From: Clytia hemisphaerica
Lineage: Eukaryota > Cnidaria > Hydrozoa > Leptothecata > Clytiidae
Reading direction: 5' to 3'
Assembly: GCA_902728285.1 (NCBI GenBank)
Contig: CACVBU010000048.1
Span: 154,690-218,689, forward strand
DNA length: 64,000 bases
Part shown: piece by piece, positions 11,821 through 23,000 of the stretch
Numbering within the stretch: the first letter of the stretch is position 1
Layout: the number at the start of each line of letters is the position of its first letter
Notes under the pieces: generated by a model
Told to the model about the DNA's origin: nothing
The model's database searches: none
What the model saw: only the letters and a program-made list of their open reading frames with translations
Made by a program: the position numbers and the translations under genes

Positions 11821-12035
11821 GTCAAAGAGTCTGGCTCTTTCTGTTAAACTATTGACGAGAGGGGCAGATAATACCTGCAGACCCATTCTATTAAGTGACA
11901 TAATTATGAACTTTTTGTTGAAATAATGTTTGTCTTTTCATATTTGAGACATTCATTGTCCGTTTTCTTTTGGAATGTGATGTAGAGAATTTCCCCCTAG
12001 TGACACACTGCCATATTGAATAGACTTTTTACTAC

Positions 12036-12187
12036 CTAGTTAGGATGTCATGTTGAATAATTAAAATTCCAGCATCAAAACAATGATAAGCAACACGAAT
12101 GTACACTTAATAAAATAATTATGCATTAATGTGTCAATTTTTTATAATACTGGAGTTTTTAATTATTCAACATGACATCCTAACTAG
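12036..12187. mobile_element. Short foldback MITE
   Basis: CTAGTTAGGATGTCATGTTG at 12036 pairs with its complement ending in CATCCTAACTAG at 12187. The arms are about 38 bp with a loop of about 75 bp. There is no coding capacity. Confidence 0.8.
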
Positions 12188-12529
12188 CAAAAGGTCTTTA
12201 TATAATGAAAAACTCAAGCCTCACAACATGCCCACAGTAAGTTAGTTCTAAGAGGAACGAAGAAGTATGATTGATAAACTTGGTGGAGTTATCAAAACAA
12301 ATTTTTTGTCAAAAAGATTTAACAGTAAGTGAAAATACAGACCAGATATCAACGAGTCCCATGTTGCGTACACTCGTCCCAAGTTGGAGCAGTTGACGGT
12401 ATTGTTATATTGCTGGATTTAGTGGAGTTGTTGATCATATAATCGTTTGGGATAACTTGACAACCTATTGACTCAATTCCGCATATCGAATTACTCCACC
12501 CATTCGGGCCAGAAATTACCGTAAAGTGA
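12188..12529. other. No gene seen
   Basis: Spacer between two small inverted-repeat elements. Nothing recognised. Confidence 0.4.
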
Positions 12530-12726
12530 GGTAACTTGAATCAGTGGAGGGAAACTTGCATAGCCATCATCAAATGACTGACCAATCAAAGCGGCAAAAC
12601 TTCAAAACAAATGAACTCACAGCTCTACTCTACCATTTTTGTTTTGATTTAATTTTGTATTTTATTGACCAACCGAGTCATTCATTTGAGAGCTATGCAT
12701 GTTAACCTCCACTGATGCAAGTTACC
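12530..12726. mobile_element. Small MITE with about 36-bp imperfect TIRs
   Basis: GGTAACTTGAATCAGTGGAG at 12530 matches the reverse complement of the end (CTCCACTGATGCAAGTTACC, ending 12726). The TIRs continue inward to GCATAGC. The 197-bp unit has no ORF. Confidence 0.75.
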
Positions 12727-13754
12727 CGATCACACGGTACCTGCTCCGTATTATGAAAACAAAACCCTAATATTTGAGCTAATATTTTATTGAGCGATGT
12801 GCAAGAGGATTTGCAGCCTTATGACGTGCTAATTTAGGAGAATGTTAGCGTGCCAATTTCCTGCTTGCTTGTTTTACCTGCATCTATGGACTTATACTAA
12901 AATGTGGAGCAATTATTCATGCAATAGACCGTCGTCTTCGCCAAAAGGAGTATTCAACATGGAGAACGTTGCGTCCTACACAAAAGGTGTTTTTTCTATC
13001 ACTTCGATAGACTACATATTCTTTCCTACAAAAAATAGAAGATCATACCTGTGTTGTTGTAGTGAAGTGTAATGTGATGGAGATGTTCGAAAAGTATACT
13101 TTAAATCTATGTCAAGATCCCTAGCACTATAATAGTTAATTGGTGCATTCACTAACTACACAAACATAAAATACTAAGTACAACTTGAAACGAATATAAA
13201 TCTCTTTGAATACTAAAAAAAAACACCAAAAAACATATAATGATACACCACTCAACTCAAGCTCGAGCATCCTTTAAAAAAACTCTCACGAGGAATGTTT
13301 ACAAATGCTTGGTTACGTTAACTGTGCAATTTGCGGTCTCAAAACACTGGGTTTTATCTTAGCAAGTGAGTCTATTTTTTGAATCTATTAGAGAATATTC
13401 TAGAAGTTTCTACGTTTCTACACTTTCGTTTTCTAATTTTTTTTCCAAGGACGCCGCCGCCGCGAAAGGCTACCGTAATACTTTCGCTAGACGAAATTAA
13501 CAAACCATACAGGCCTTTTAATTCTACCATTACACCACTTTTGGTAATTTTTATCAGAACTTGACCCTTAGCAGCTATAAAATAAAGTATGTATAAAAGA
13601 AGAACGAAGCCCCAACTTGATGAATCTTAAAAGAGTTCAAAACAAAATGATCGCTAATCATAAATCATTCTATTAATTATCTGAAATAACAAACGAACCT
13701 TTATCCATATAAAACAAAATGTTTCCATACAAGTGAATGAAAGATGTATACTGT
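12727..13754. other. No supported gene
   Basis: Open frames at 12842-13072 and 13379-13564 show no recognisable motif and are probably chance. Confidence 0.4.
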
Positions 13755-14276
13755 CTAGGCAGGTTTAGAATCATGAAGCAAGTGAAAATCCACAAATTTG
13801 ACTTGTATCTTGGATGTGGGTACTAATACTTCTGCGCCTGTTATGAAACGCATAAACTTTCTCAATTGGGAATCATCTATAGCTCGAACAAATCCGTGCA
13901 ACCATGTTACAAATTTTCCTTCTTGTGTAGTATTTTCGGTCACGTCAATATTATTTATGACGTTTTTTTGTGTTGGGTTCAGACTCTGATACAAACAATC
14001 AATAAGCTCATCAAATTTTTTCCAGAAATTACCCATTCCTTCGGTGATGCATTTCATCCCGTAATTAGCGTTACGTACCAATGTAATTCGACATGCCTTC
14101 AATATCAGCTGGTCGATAGTGGAACTGGTTGGAATTGCAGTAAGTGAAGCATCACTTAAAATGTCGGAGATGGGCTGCGCTTCGTTTATTCGACCTTGCT
14201 TGAATTTAATAACAAATTCTGCAAACCTAAAATGTAGATATTCCATGTAAAATTTCTTCATTTCCCAATTCGTCAA
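13755..14276 (-). pseudogene. HECT-like C-lobe fragment
   Basis: A 173-residue minus-strand frame ends with LRKFMRFITGAEVLVPTSKI and then a short hydrophobic stretch. The pattern 'LRxFxRFxTGxxxLP' resembles the C-lobe entry of HECT ubiquitin ligase domains (FLRFVTG with a following Pro). In a true HECT domain about 50 further residues would carry the catalytic Cys. They are absent because the frame stops at 13755. The N-terminal part (WEMKKFYMEYLHFRFAEFVI, then a Ser/Thr-rich segment) is not diagnostic. HECT-like genes of this type are frequent as multi-copy or element-borne genes in invertebrates. The call rests on one motif. Confidence 0.4.
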
Positions 14277-14278
14277 GT

Positions 14279-14508
14279 AGAACAGCTTTTAACGCTGTTC
14301 TGCTGAGTTCGGTAGGGAAAATGCCATACTGAACAAAGCAATGTGTTATAACCTAATCTCCAAGCAGATCCTCCGCTCCACTCAAGGGACGCTGCGCTGT
14401 AAACCCTGTGGTTTCACTGGAGGATCTGCGGAGGTTGGCCACTTTTCTTTGGCGACACAGAGCCGACTATCGGGTAATCTTCCTTGAAATTTCAAGGTAG
14501 TTTACCCG
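14279..14508. other. Cluster of three DNA hairpins
   Basis: There are three inverted repeats in 230 bp. The first is AGAACAGC / GCTGTTCT (14279-14301, 7-bp loop). The second is GCAGATCCTCC / GGAGGATCTGC (14364-14429). The third is CGGGTAA / TTACCCG (14471-14508) around the perfect palindrome CCTTGAAATTTCAAGG (14482-14497). The region is more GC-rich than its surroundings and lies directly upstream of the HECT-like frame. It could be a MITE remnant, a structured transcript or a control region. Confidence 0.5.
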
Positions 14509-15241
14509 AGTCAACATCGATAGAGTTCGATACGGGCGGGGGCGGCTATGGCACCCACGCAAAAATAAATCGATAGAGGCGGCTGGTCGGTTTGATTTTT
14601 ACGAAACAAATCGTCAAATAAATACTTGCAAATAATGTGCTTTTTGAAAAAATGGCGGGAAGTACCAAATAGTTTGGAACAAGTGATTTGGAAAGATTCT
14701 GATTTGGATGTCTATCATCTTTGAGTGTTGTTCTATGTTTTCAAGTGTTTTCAATAGTGTTTATTATCTTTGTTTTTAATGATGTTTCTCAATCAGCATG
14801 TAGCTATATCTTTGACTTTGTCCTGGGTTCAGTAAAACAGAATAACAGTAAACATTACATCTGTTTCACATTTATTTTTAAGATGATAGGGAAGTATGTC
14901 TGTAATTACATGTATCATAATTTCACAGAGAAACATGAGCAGTAGAAAGTGAGAAAGCTTTGGGGAGATATGGATCAGAGCAGAGTAATAATAGGGCAAA
15001 GTTTTGATTTGGTTTATCACCAAGTTATTAATTAATTGTTTGTGAACAGTTAAAAAAAAAATAGAGTATAAAGCTTCACTTTTTAACTCAAAGGATAGGT
15101 GCAGAATAGTCTGTAAAACAAAAGTTTCTGATATTTTTATGACTCAGTTTGATTCTTTTTCAAGCTTGTTATTCATCGTACAGTACCTAAACATCAAAGT
15201 TGAAAAACTTTGATTTATTTATTTTTCATTCTAAATTTCAG
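14509..15241. other. No supported gene
   Basis: Contains only unconvincing frames (14721-14945). The end is an intron-like tract leading to the acceptor at 15240-15241. Confidence 0.4.
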
Positions 15242-15479
15242 GCAAGCCTAACAAAGACCCTGAGCATCCTGATTACATCCCTTCTATATGCAATATGCAA
15301 ACCCACTTTTTCAAACTGCCCCACAACGTCCACTCCCATGCCGCCAACTGTACACTGACAAATTAGATAGATATGAACGAAAGAGAAGAAGATCAAAAAG
15401 TACCAAAAATGAAAAGATTGATTATAATGGAGGAGTCAGCAGAAAGTTTTTTTATATTATCCGAGACATTACTTATTGA
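15242..15479 (+). pseudogene. THAP-domain C-terminal exon remnant
   Basis: After the acceptor at 15240-15241 the frame reads KPNKDPEHPDYIPSI. This matches the usual end of a THAP zinc-finger domain (P-x-x-PDYVPSI/F). Near 15288 the frame shifts and continues as a very basic stretch (DKLDRYERKRRRSKS) of the kind that follows THAP domains in transposase-type proteins. THAP domains bind specific DNA and occur as the N-terminal module of several animal transposases. The zinc-ligand part (C2CH) is on exons not found here. The HTH/DDE fragment 500 bp downstream on the same strand is its probable partner. Confidence 0.6.
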
Positions 15480-15946
15480 ACTAGACCATACGTATGCTAA
15501 AGTGAATGAATCAAACATTTATTTTGGTGTTGTAAATAATAAACCCTAGGCTGCCAGACTGAATTTGAAAAATATATTAGAAAGTACTTAAACTTGAATT
15601 GATTATGTTGAGGAAAGACAATTAAGATTTAGTTTTCCAGTCAAAATTCTAGTCTAGAAAAGTCTAGAGGAACAGGTAAGAAATGAAGTCTGAAAGTGAA
15701 ATTTAAGTTTTATGTACCATTCTCCTAACTCTTCACCTTTTAGACATACAGTTACTGAACTATTAAATTAAATTCAAAAATTTTAACCTTAACTTAAATC
15801 CCGACATGAAAGTAGCCGCCTATCTAGAGTTTTTAAAAGGTGCTCGTCTTTGGATTTGCATGATCTCTAGCAACATAGGCTACGATTCTCGCAGCGTGGA
15901 TTTCCAAACCTTACCAATCAATTTATTTTTCAATTTTTATTTTCAG

Positions 15947-16335
15947 GTTCTTTATTCAAAATACGACCCAATGGTTATGGAGTCGAATGATGATATCACC
16001 GGATATTTCACTGGGCTCCATTGGGACACTTTTGAGTATCTCTCAAAATTTATTGTTTCGTTTTTAAAACCTTGTGCAAAAAGCATTCCTCTCACAAACC
16101 AACTAGTATTATATTTAGCAAGGTGCAGGTTAAATATCCCGATAGAATTCCTAAGTCATCAATTCAATTCGTTACCAAACACAATTCCCAGAATTTTTGA
16201 TCGCAGCTCCTGACAGTGAGTTTGTCAGAAAAACCCTACCACCTGTTTTCAAGAAATATTTTCCCAGACTCACACATATCATTGATTGTTTTGAAATTTT
16301 CACAAATAGACCAAAAAAAATAGACCAAAAAAAGT
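15947..16335 (+). pseudogene. HTH plus DDE (DDE_Tnp_4-like) transposase fragment
   Basis: After an acceptor at 15945-15946 the frame reads DDITGYFTGLHWDTFEYLSK, then a helix-turn-helix-like LARCRLNIPIEFLSHQFN...IPRIFDR. This is the helix-turn-helix module found before IS5/HARBI1-type transposases. Near 16195 the frame shifts by one and continues FKKYFPRLTHIIDCFEIFTN. Here the Asp of IIDCFEIF corresponds to the first catalytic acid of the DDE_Tnp_4 family. A stop follows at about 16336 and the second Asp and Glu are missing. Together with the THAP exon upstream it represents a THAP-HTH-DDE transposon remnant. Terminal repeats were not identified. Confidence 0.65.
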
Positions 16336-16463
16336 AGCACAAGGGCTGTAATGTATTCAAACTATAGAAAACATTCAACAGTAAAATATCTAATTGCTTG
16401 TAACCCTCTTGGGTCTCTCAATTTTCATTTTTAGGCAGAAAATTAGAATTAGAAAAAAACGTC

Positions 16464-16768
16464 ATGTATCCAAAACATTTTTTTTTTAAAGAAAGTCTCT
16501 CTTTTTCTCGATCAGTACATGGTTTGGAGTTTCAGTTAAAGCAAGAGCAAGAAGAACATTTGTTTGCTTTCTTAAATATTAAAGATTGTATTGGTGTTTT
16601 GCCAACAAATTTTAGAAAGTCAATTATTTACCAAGTAGCACCAAGTGTTCACGATGACATGGCTAGAAGAACAGATGAAATGGTTGCGATTCTACAAGGA
16701 CAGGTGATGCTGATAGTTGTTTCCCCAACAAAAGCTTTGATTAACGATCAAATGGAAAGCAGTGAGAG
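16464..16768 (+). pseudogene. RecQ-like helicase, 5' exon (motifs 0-Ia)
   Basis: An ATG at 16464 opens a frame ending at a splice donor (GT at 16769). It encodes the start of a superfamily 2 helicase of RecQ type. LKQEQEEHLFAFLNIKDC is the Q-motif region, GVLPTNFRKSIIYQVAP the Walker A region, and MLIVVSPTKALINDQM motif Ia. Walker A normally reads TGxGKS. Here Asn and Arg replace two Gly positions, although Lys-Ser is kept, which suggests decay. RecQ enzymes unwind DNA 3' to 5' using ATP. The next exons lie about 9.8 kb away at 26603-27689, beyond an inserted transposon. Standalone RecQ-like genes of this kind are common in invertebrates, and some are transposon-borne. Confidence 0.75.
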
Positions 16769-17116
16769 GTAACAGTTGTTTTCAATTAGACCCATAGATA
16801 TTTTTCTTTTCATCTACTGTAGTATTTAGTCTGGTCGATTTGTTTTTTGTCATAGTGCAGTTAAGGGGGTCTGATCTCCCTATCTATTTATCTATTCAAT
16901 AAGTAATTAAAGGCAAAGTTGCCCATCCTTCTTACATAAATCCTAAATCCTCCCCTTTGTGGCCAACTTTAAAAAATGCCAATCCCCCAAGAGTTTTTTG
17001 GCTGCTTACCACTCATATAAAATACTAAATTTGCCTGAAAATAGGGAATGGGTTATAAATTGGGCAAATGGAAAGTTTGAAAATAAAAATATAGAAAAAG
17101 TAGGATTTATGTTAAC
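16769..17116. other. RecQ intron remnant, no gene seen
   Basis: A 73-codon frame at 16959-17180 is open but unrecognised and runs into a minisatellite. Confidence 0.4.
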
Positions 17117-17222
17117 CCTCCCTTCCAAGGGGTCCTCTCTTCCTGAGGGATCCCCCTTCCTAAGAGATCCTCCTTCCTAAAGGAATCCCCTCCTCCTAAG
17201 GGATCTCCTCTTCTTTTGGAAC
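17117..17222 (+). repeat. GGGATCC-containing minisatellite
   Basis: About five imperfect units of roughly 20 bp, each built around AAGGGATCCCCCTTCCT, followed by a pyrimidine-rich tract to about 17280. Confidence 0.7.
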
Positions 17223-17865
17223 ATTTTTGACCCTCCCTTCTTGAGTTTTTTGGTAGATGTTACCCCCCCCCCTTACAGCCCCTGAAGAAAGGAGGAGATT
17301 CTTGAATTGCCAGGGCTGACAATCAAATTATTTTTCATCAGGCTTGGTATAACAGCAAGGAAACTGTTCAGATGAACCTGAGGACCACGGTGATCTGGTG
17401 TTGGAAGTATGAAAAATCGGGGAAACTTTGACTCGTTTTTTTTAATAACTCGAGTTTAAATAGTCGAATGAAGATGCAAATTTGTGTATTTAGTGCAATT
17501 GATGTACGAAATAGACTAAAATCTAAAATTTTCGAAAACTATAATAAGATTTCTGGAAACATAGCACTTTCGTTTTCTCAGATCCCTTAAAATCCCTAGA
17601 AATCCCCTCTCAGATCCCGCAAATCGGAATTCACATAATTCCGACTGTAGTGGTGCTACAGACCTAAAATTTTGACTGAAGGACCAGATCATAAATACAA
17701 TAAGGATAAAACAAAAATTTTTTGTTGATTGATAAATTTTTCTACAAAAGTGAAAATTTATCGATATTTTGAATCCGATAGCAGATCGCTGTGGGACCGG
17801 AGTGACAATTTTTTTGAGGATTTTTTTTGCAAATTTTTGCAGATTTTTACATGTATACACAATTT
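17223..17865. other. No gene seen
   Basis: Includes a C-rich run near 17262-17273 and a small dyad CGGAATT / AATTCCG near 17624-17645. The minus-strand frame at 17516-17860 is not recognised. Confidence 0.4.
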
Positions 17866-17904
17866 CTTTTTCACCCCGGGTTGAATCTAAAAGTTATGCA
17901 TGAT

Positions 17905-18082
17905 TAAAGTCTGTTCACGATAAGTGTGCACTCTTTTTTCTTTTACCTATATAGTTTTTGAAGGAATTCTTCAATCTTTACATCAAGCTGATTGACGTCT
18001 AAAAACGTTGTTTTCTGCTGTTTTTTGAGGTCAATCACTTATTAACTTTGCATCATCTCAGTTGCTTTAAGTGCTTTTTCAT
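17905..18082 (+). repeat. Left TIR blocks of the 8.7-kb transposon
   Basis: Two matched blocks (17905-17980 and 18054-18082) pair with reverse complements on the right side, separated by diverged sequence. Confidence 0.8.
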
Positions 18083-18733
18083 CTTCTTCAGAATGGCGTT
18101 TTATCATCTTAGTTCAAACGAGTATAAATTTCCTTCTAGTTATATTTTCAATGAAAATTTTTTTTGGTTAGAAAGATTAAAGATAAAAATTATTAATAAT
18201 GTAAAAAAAAATCATTAGTTCATTAAATTGGCATGATTAATGACAAAAATCTAGGAAAATTGGTGCTTTTTCTATATATAGCTTCTTCCGGCTATCTAAA
18301 AATAGTCAAGTTGTATTGAAATTCGAGCATACCACCTCCAAGTGGGCCCAATCTTAAATCCATCGAGCAAATAAGAATATTAGATTCCAGGAAGATATGA
18401 CGGGTTAAAGGACACAAATGTGCGATATTTCTCCCTTCAAATGTAATTTATTGTTCCTTGAATTTTTTTTTCTTATATGGCTCGATGGTTCTAAAAAGAT
18501 CAATCTTTTAGCTATCATAATATATAAAGAAAATTTGGAAACTCCAAAAATTAGACTGCCGGAGAACCAAAAACACGAAATAATAACGCATCTTAAAAGC
18601 CAGATCGAATTCTACAGACCCTTCTGCTATCTTTTAAATTGCGAAACACGATTTGTGACGCGTTAAACAAGGCTCACTGCACAGCATGTTGCATGTCAAA
18701 AATGTGAATATAATTGAGTTGTTTAATAAGTAC

Positions 18734-18891
18734 TAGTTATCGCATGACTTCGAGTGCAATACGAGAAATATTTTACGAGTTCCGAGATTTTTCCGTAATA
18801 TTTTTCCGAGCCTTTAGGCGAGGAAAAATATCGGTAAAATCTCGGAACGAGTAAAATATTGAGTATTGCACGAGAAGTCATGTGATAACTA
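18734..18891. mobile_element. Foldback MITE, nearly full-length hairpin
   Basis: TAGTTATCGCATGACTTCGA at 18734 pairs along the whole length with the other half, which ends GTCATGTGATAACTA at 18891. The loop is about GCCTTTAGGC. The arms carry repeated CGAG motifs. No ORF. Confidence 0.85.
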
Positions 18892-18968
18892 ATTTATTGT
18901 CGACTCAAAAAAATTGTCCTCTTTTTGTTTTAAAAATTACTTCCGCCTTCTTCTGCTTCTGTGTACTT

Positions 18969-19026
18969 TCGAATGTTTTTATTCGAAAATCTAATTCGAA
19001 CGTTAAATTCGAATAAAAACATTCGA
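18969..19026. repeat. 58-bp hairpin
   Basis: TCGAATGTTTTTATTCGAA is mirrored by TTCGAATAAAAACATTCGA with a short AT-rich loop. Confidence 0.75.
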
Positions 19027-20055
19027 TATCTTCCCGCTGAAAATATTCACACAAAAACAAAATAGAGAAACATTTTTCGATCATTTTCGATCCAGAAGTT
19101 TTGTTTTGAAGAGTTGCAGATTTTTCAGAAATGTATTTGAAAGTTTCTAGATTGATAATTCAAAATGCAGATGACGTACAGTATTGTTTCGATAGAGAGG
19201 AAAGCCTCCATCATTGGATTAATCAGATTGATAACATTCAGTCTTTTTCTATGTTTTTGTTTCGATGACATGGCCATGGGAAAGAATAGCAGAGGAAAGA
19301 AAGTCCCACGATGGAAATGTATGCTTGTAATAATGGTTAAAGAACAACATTTTTTCAACAGCAAAACAATTTGGATGCTTTCTTGATTATCGTCAAGCTC
19401 TAAATGTTTCGAATTTTAGAAGAAAGATGTATGTAATGATTGGTGAGTTGAAAAGTCAATGACGTATGTTGTTGTGGAGAACGAGAATTAGGAGAGAACT
19501 TTTATAAAAATCACTCGTCATTTGGTTTAATACAAGACATTACACTTTCCTTGTTATGTTATGAGAAATTTTATTGGCAAATATTGAAGAATCTCAGTTT
19601 TTTGTCTGCATTGAAAAAAAACTGTTTGGTTATCACACGGACAAATTTGCCAAAAGTTGAAAATATTTGGGTCGTGTCAAGTAGTTTTATAATTAATTCT
19701 TTGTTCATCAGATTTGATTTTAGTGTCTTTTATGGAAGAACTCCAAAGTAAAGTTATCTGAAATATTTTGTTGCGTTTTTCCTGATTCCCAGCCAGGCCG
19801 TTTTGTTTTGATTTTTTCCCGGCTACCCATCCCCAAAGTCAACGCGCATATTTCCAGACTAAAGAAATATGAAATATCGCAAATATCTCGATGCTCTCGA
19901 CCAATCAAAACGCTGATATTTTTTTGGGTCGGCAATAAACTAATTTAAAAACTCAATCACGCATGAAACCTTGATATTTTAAAAACGAGCCAACCTCACT
20001 CATTTCATAATATTTTTTGAATCTACTTTGAACAATATCTAACCATCTTGACATC

Positions 20056-23000
20056 ATGGTTTCAAAAAATCCGTTTACTTGCGGTTTCTTTAAAGTTAAG
20101 GTTAATGAATTGATGTCAAAATGCTCGACAATTTTGGGAAAAAATGTAAGCGATAATAGAGCGAAAAGTTGTGTTTATACAGAACATTGTAAAGAAATTA
20201 AGGAGTTTTTTAAGGATGGACGCTTTACTTTTGACGAAACAAGTTATAGAAAAATCGGTCCCGTTATGTCACAGATATTTAAATCTTTGGGGCACAATTC
20301 CCCAGAAAAGAGACAAAGAATTTTGCAAACTTTTAATCAAGAGTCATGGGAAAAATTGTCAAACGAAGAAAAGAAAAGACATTCAGTCATTGATTGTAAG
20401 GGATGTCTCGGAAACAGAAACTTCAAGCATGGTTTATCTCTGTTTCCAATATCAAACTTTTATAAAACGAAGGCAATAAAGCATGGATTAATTCGAAAAC
20501 CTTTACAAAACATTTCAAATATTTGCGAAAAGCAAAAAGAGATGAAAATAAAGAGAGATCTTGTGAGGAAGATAGAGAAAGAAAAAGAGAATACAGCTGT
20601 TGCTAGGTGAGTGTTTAATGTTTTTTTCTGTTTTAAGTGTTTCTCTTAGCTATAAGCATCTTTTTGGGTAGGTAAAAAGCCGGGGGAACGAACTTATTTT
20701 CGTTTCCCGATGAATTCACTAGCTTGAGCATGATATCTTCGATTTGAGTTCATGAATGAAGTAAGAAATAAAATGATACCAAAGATTTCTCCAATTCTTT
20801 ACCTCTTTTCAAATCTATCATCTATTCGGTTACATTTTAAGAATTTCTTATACAATAATTATTGCGCAACAATTCTCTTTAAACCAAAACAAAAATGAGA
20901 AACTTTATTTTACTGGGGGAAAGTTATAGGGGAGGGGGTGAACAATTGTAGTATTTGTAGTATTAATAAACCCATCAACTTCCAATCTTTAGGACCTACT
21001 CAAGTGATACCTCTAAAAACAAGCGAAAATATTTACGTAAAAAGGAATCTTTCGAGACAAGAGAAGAAACCGTAGCTAGAACGGAAGAGCTAAATGCAAA
21101 AATTGTAGCTGGAAAAATAAAGGGCATTAACCATGGGAACATACACAATTACGATTGGAAATGGAAAGAGTGTTTAGAATTTTATCAAGAGCTTGAAAAA
21201 GGATCTGAAGTCAACTGGAAAGCAAGTGCAGAATCATATGGTTTAAAAGACCGCACTGGAAAACCCTTAGGAAATGGAGGTCAACTTCTTACAAAATATT
21301 TAAAGGAAAATGACATCGATCCTTCTCAATTCAAATCTGTTCGTGGAGAAGTGAAAACCATTGGGAGAAGTCGGAAAAAAAGGTTTGATTAGAAACTAAT
21401 CCCAAACTTTGATGTGACCATTCTAACCTTTTCCCCAAATTTGATATTGTTTTTAGATGAAAACAATAGAATTCAAGTATGGAATTTGAAAAGGAAGCAA
21501 AAATTCTTTTAGAAATCAATCAGTAATATTTAATTTCTTCTGGCGAGACAGGGGTGTATATATTTAGATGTTTTAACTGTGTATTTAGATGTTTTAAATG
21601 TGTATTTCTTGTGAAAGGTCTCAGTTTCGTGGTAATTTTTCTTTTTGGGCAACTTCTTTTTGAAACCCCTAACCGTCCAGTAAAAAGAGTACCCCATACT
21701 GTAAATATTGGTCCCGAAAACAATCCTCTTTTATGTTCCATGTTGTTCATTATTACTTTCAGAATTGACGGAGACGTTACAATGCCGTGCGAAGTCACAA
21801 ATGAAAAGCTAGATAGTCTACTCAGAGAAGATATCGCAAAGGTAATAAATTCTAATACCTTGGCCTTCATTATAAGAATGTCATTGGTTGCATAGATGTA
21901 CTTCTTCTGATGTTCATACCAAGCTGTCAACAATGCTCGAATTTTAAACAATTATTTTAACATCATCTAAATTTTAAAGTATCATAAGAAGAAAATTATA
22001 TGATAAAAGATACCAATATTTCCTTTTTCTAATATTAAGGGAAAGTACATTGCTGGAGAATTGTTGACACCGCACACGTTTGAAAAACACACAAAAATCA
22101 AAAATGGAAAATTAGTCACTGAGGACTTTTCAGTGCAAGGTAGCTATTATCTGTATATTTTTCACTAAAGGCTATAAGAGTCTGACATGGTCGAGGTCAA
22201 AAGATTCTTATTCTCGATATGGGGGTACATCTTTAACTAACAGGCTTTTAACTTATTTTTTATCTTGTTGGATGGATAAAATACTCAAAACTATCACATA
22301 AGGACTAATGGATCAAAAATATAGTCACTTTCTCTCAAAACCTAACCAAAATCCTTTATTAAAACCTTCTTCTGTATCCGCCTACAATTCATGCCATTTA
22401 TCAAAAATAACGTTTTGTAAAGACTACGTAATCTTAACTGTTTCAGGACGGTTGATAACGCTCGAACTACTACGAGAACGTCTCCTACGTAAAACAAGGC
22501 AGTATATGAGAGTTTTTGACGACGAACAATACGACACAATGGATATCAATCTTGAATACAACCGTATTGACGAAATGATCGATATCAACGACTCGAAACA
22601 CAAACAAATGGAAAAATTGAAAACCTTCCACAGAACACGACATATAACATGCTGGCACGATGGGTCTTCAATATCAAACCATGGTCATCTACTTGTTACA
22701 GTTTGCATGTTGTATGACCCTGCTATTTTTTACACGGATGAAGAATTCTATCAGTTGACAGGTAGCTAAATCTTATTTCAAAACATCTCAAATCAGCTTT
22801 AGGTAGAAAAAGGGTCCGCACAGTAAAGTAATCACATCTTTTTCCAGAAAATATCCCTAGGGCTAGTTCCCTCAAATCTACGAATTTATAAATTTACTCA
22901 ATGTGTCATTTAATATCCATGTATTTGTTTCAAAAGCAACTAGGACAAAATAAGATTTATTTGGAGTTAAAATTTTCAAAATTTCAGGTAAGAAGGAGAG

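Larger units (their letters stand above)
18083..20055. other. Transposon 5' non-coding region
   Basis: No exon is supported here. It holds the foldback at 18734-18891 and the hairpin at 18969-19026. A promoter for the downstream gene is likely just before 20056 but shows no sure motif. Confidence 0.4.
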
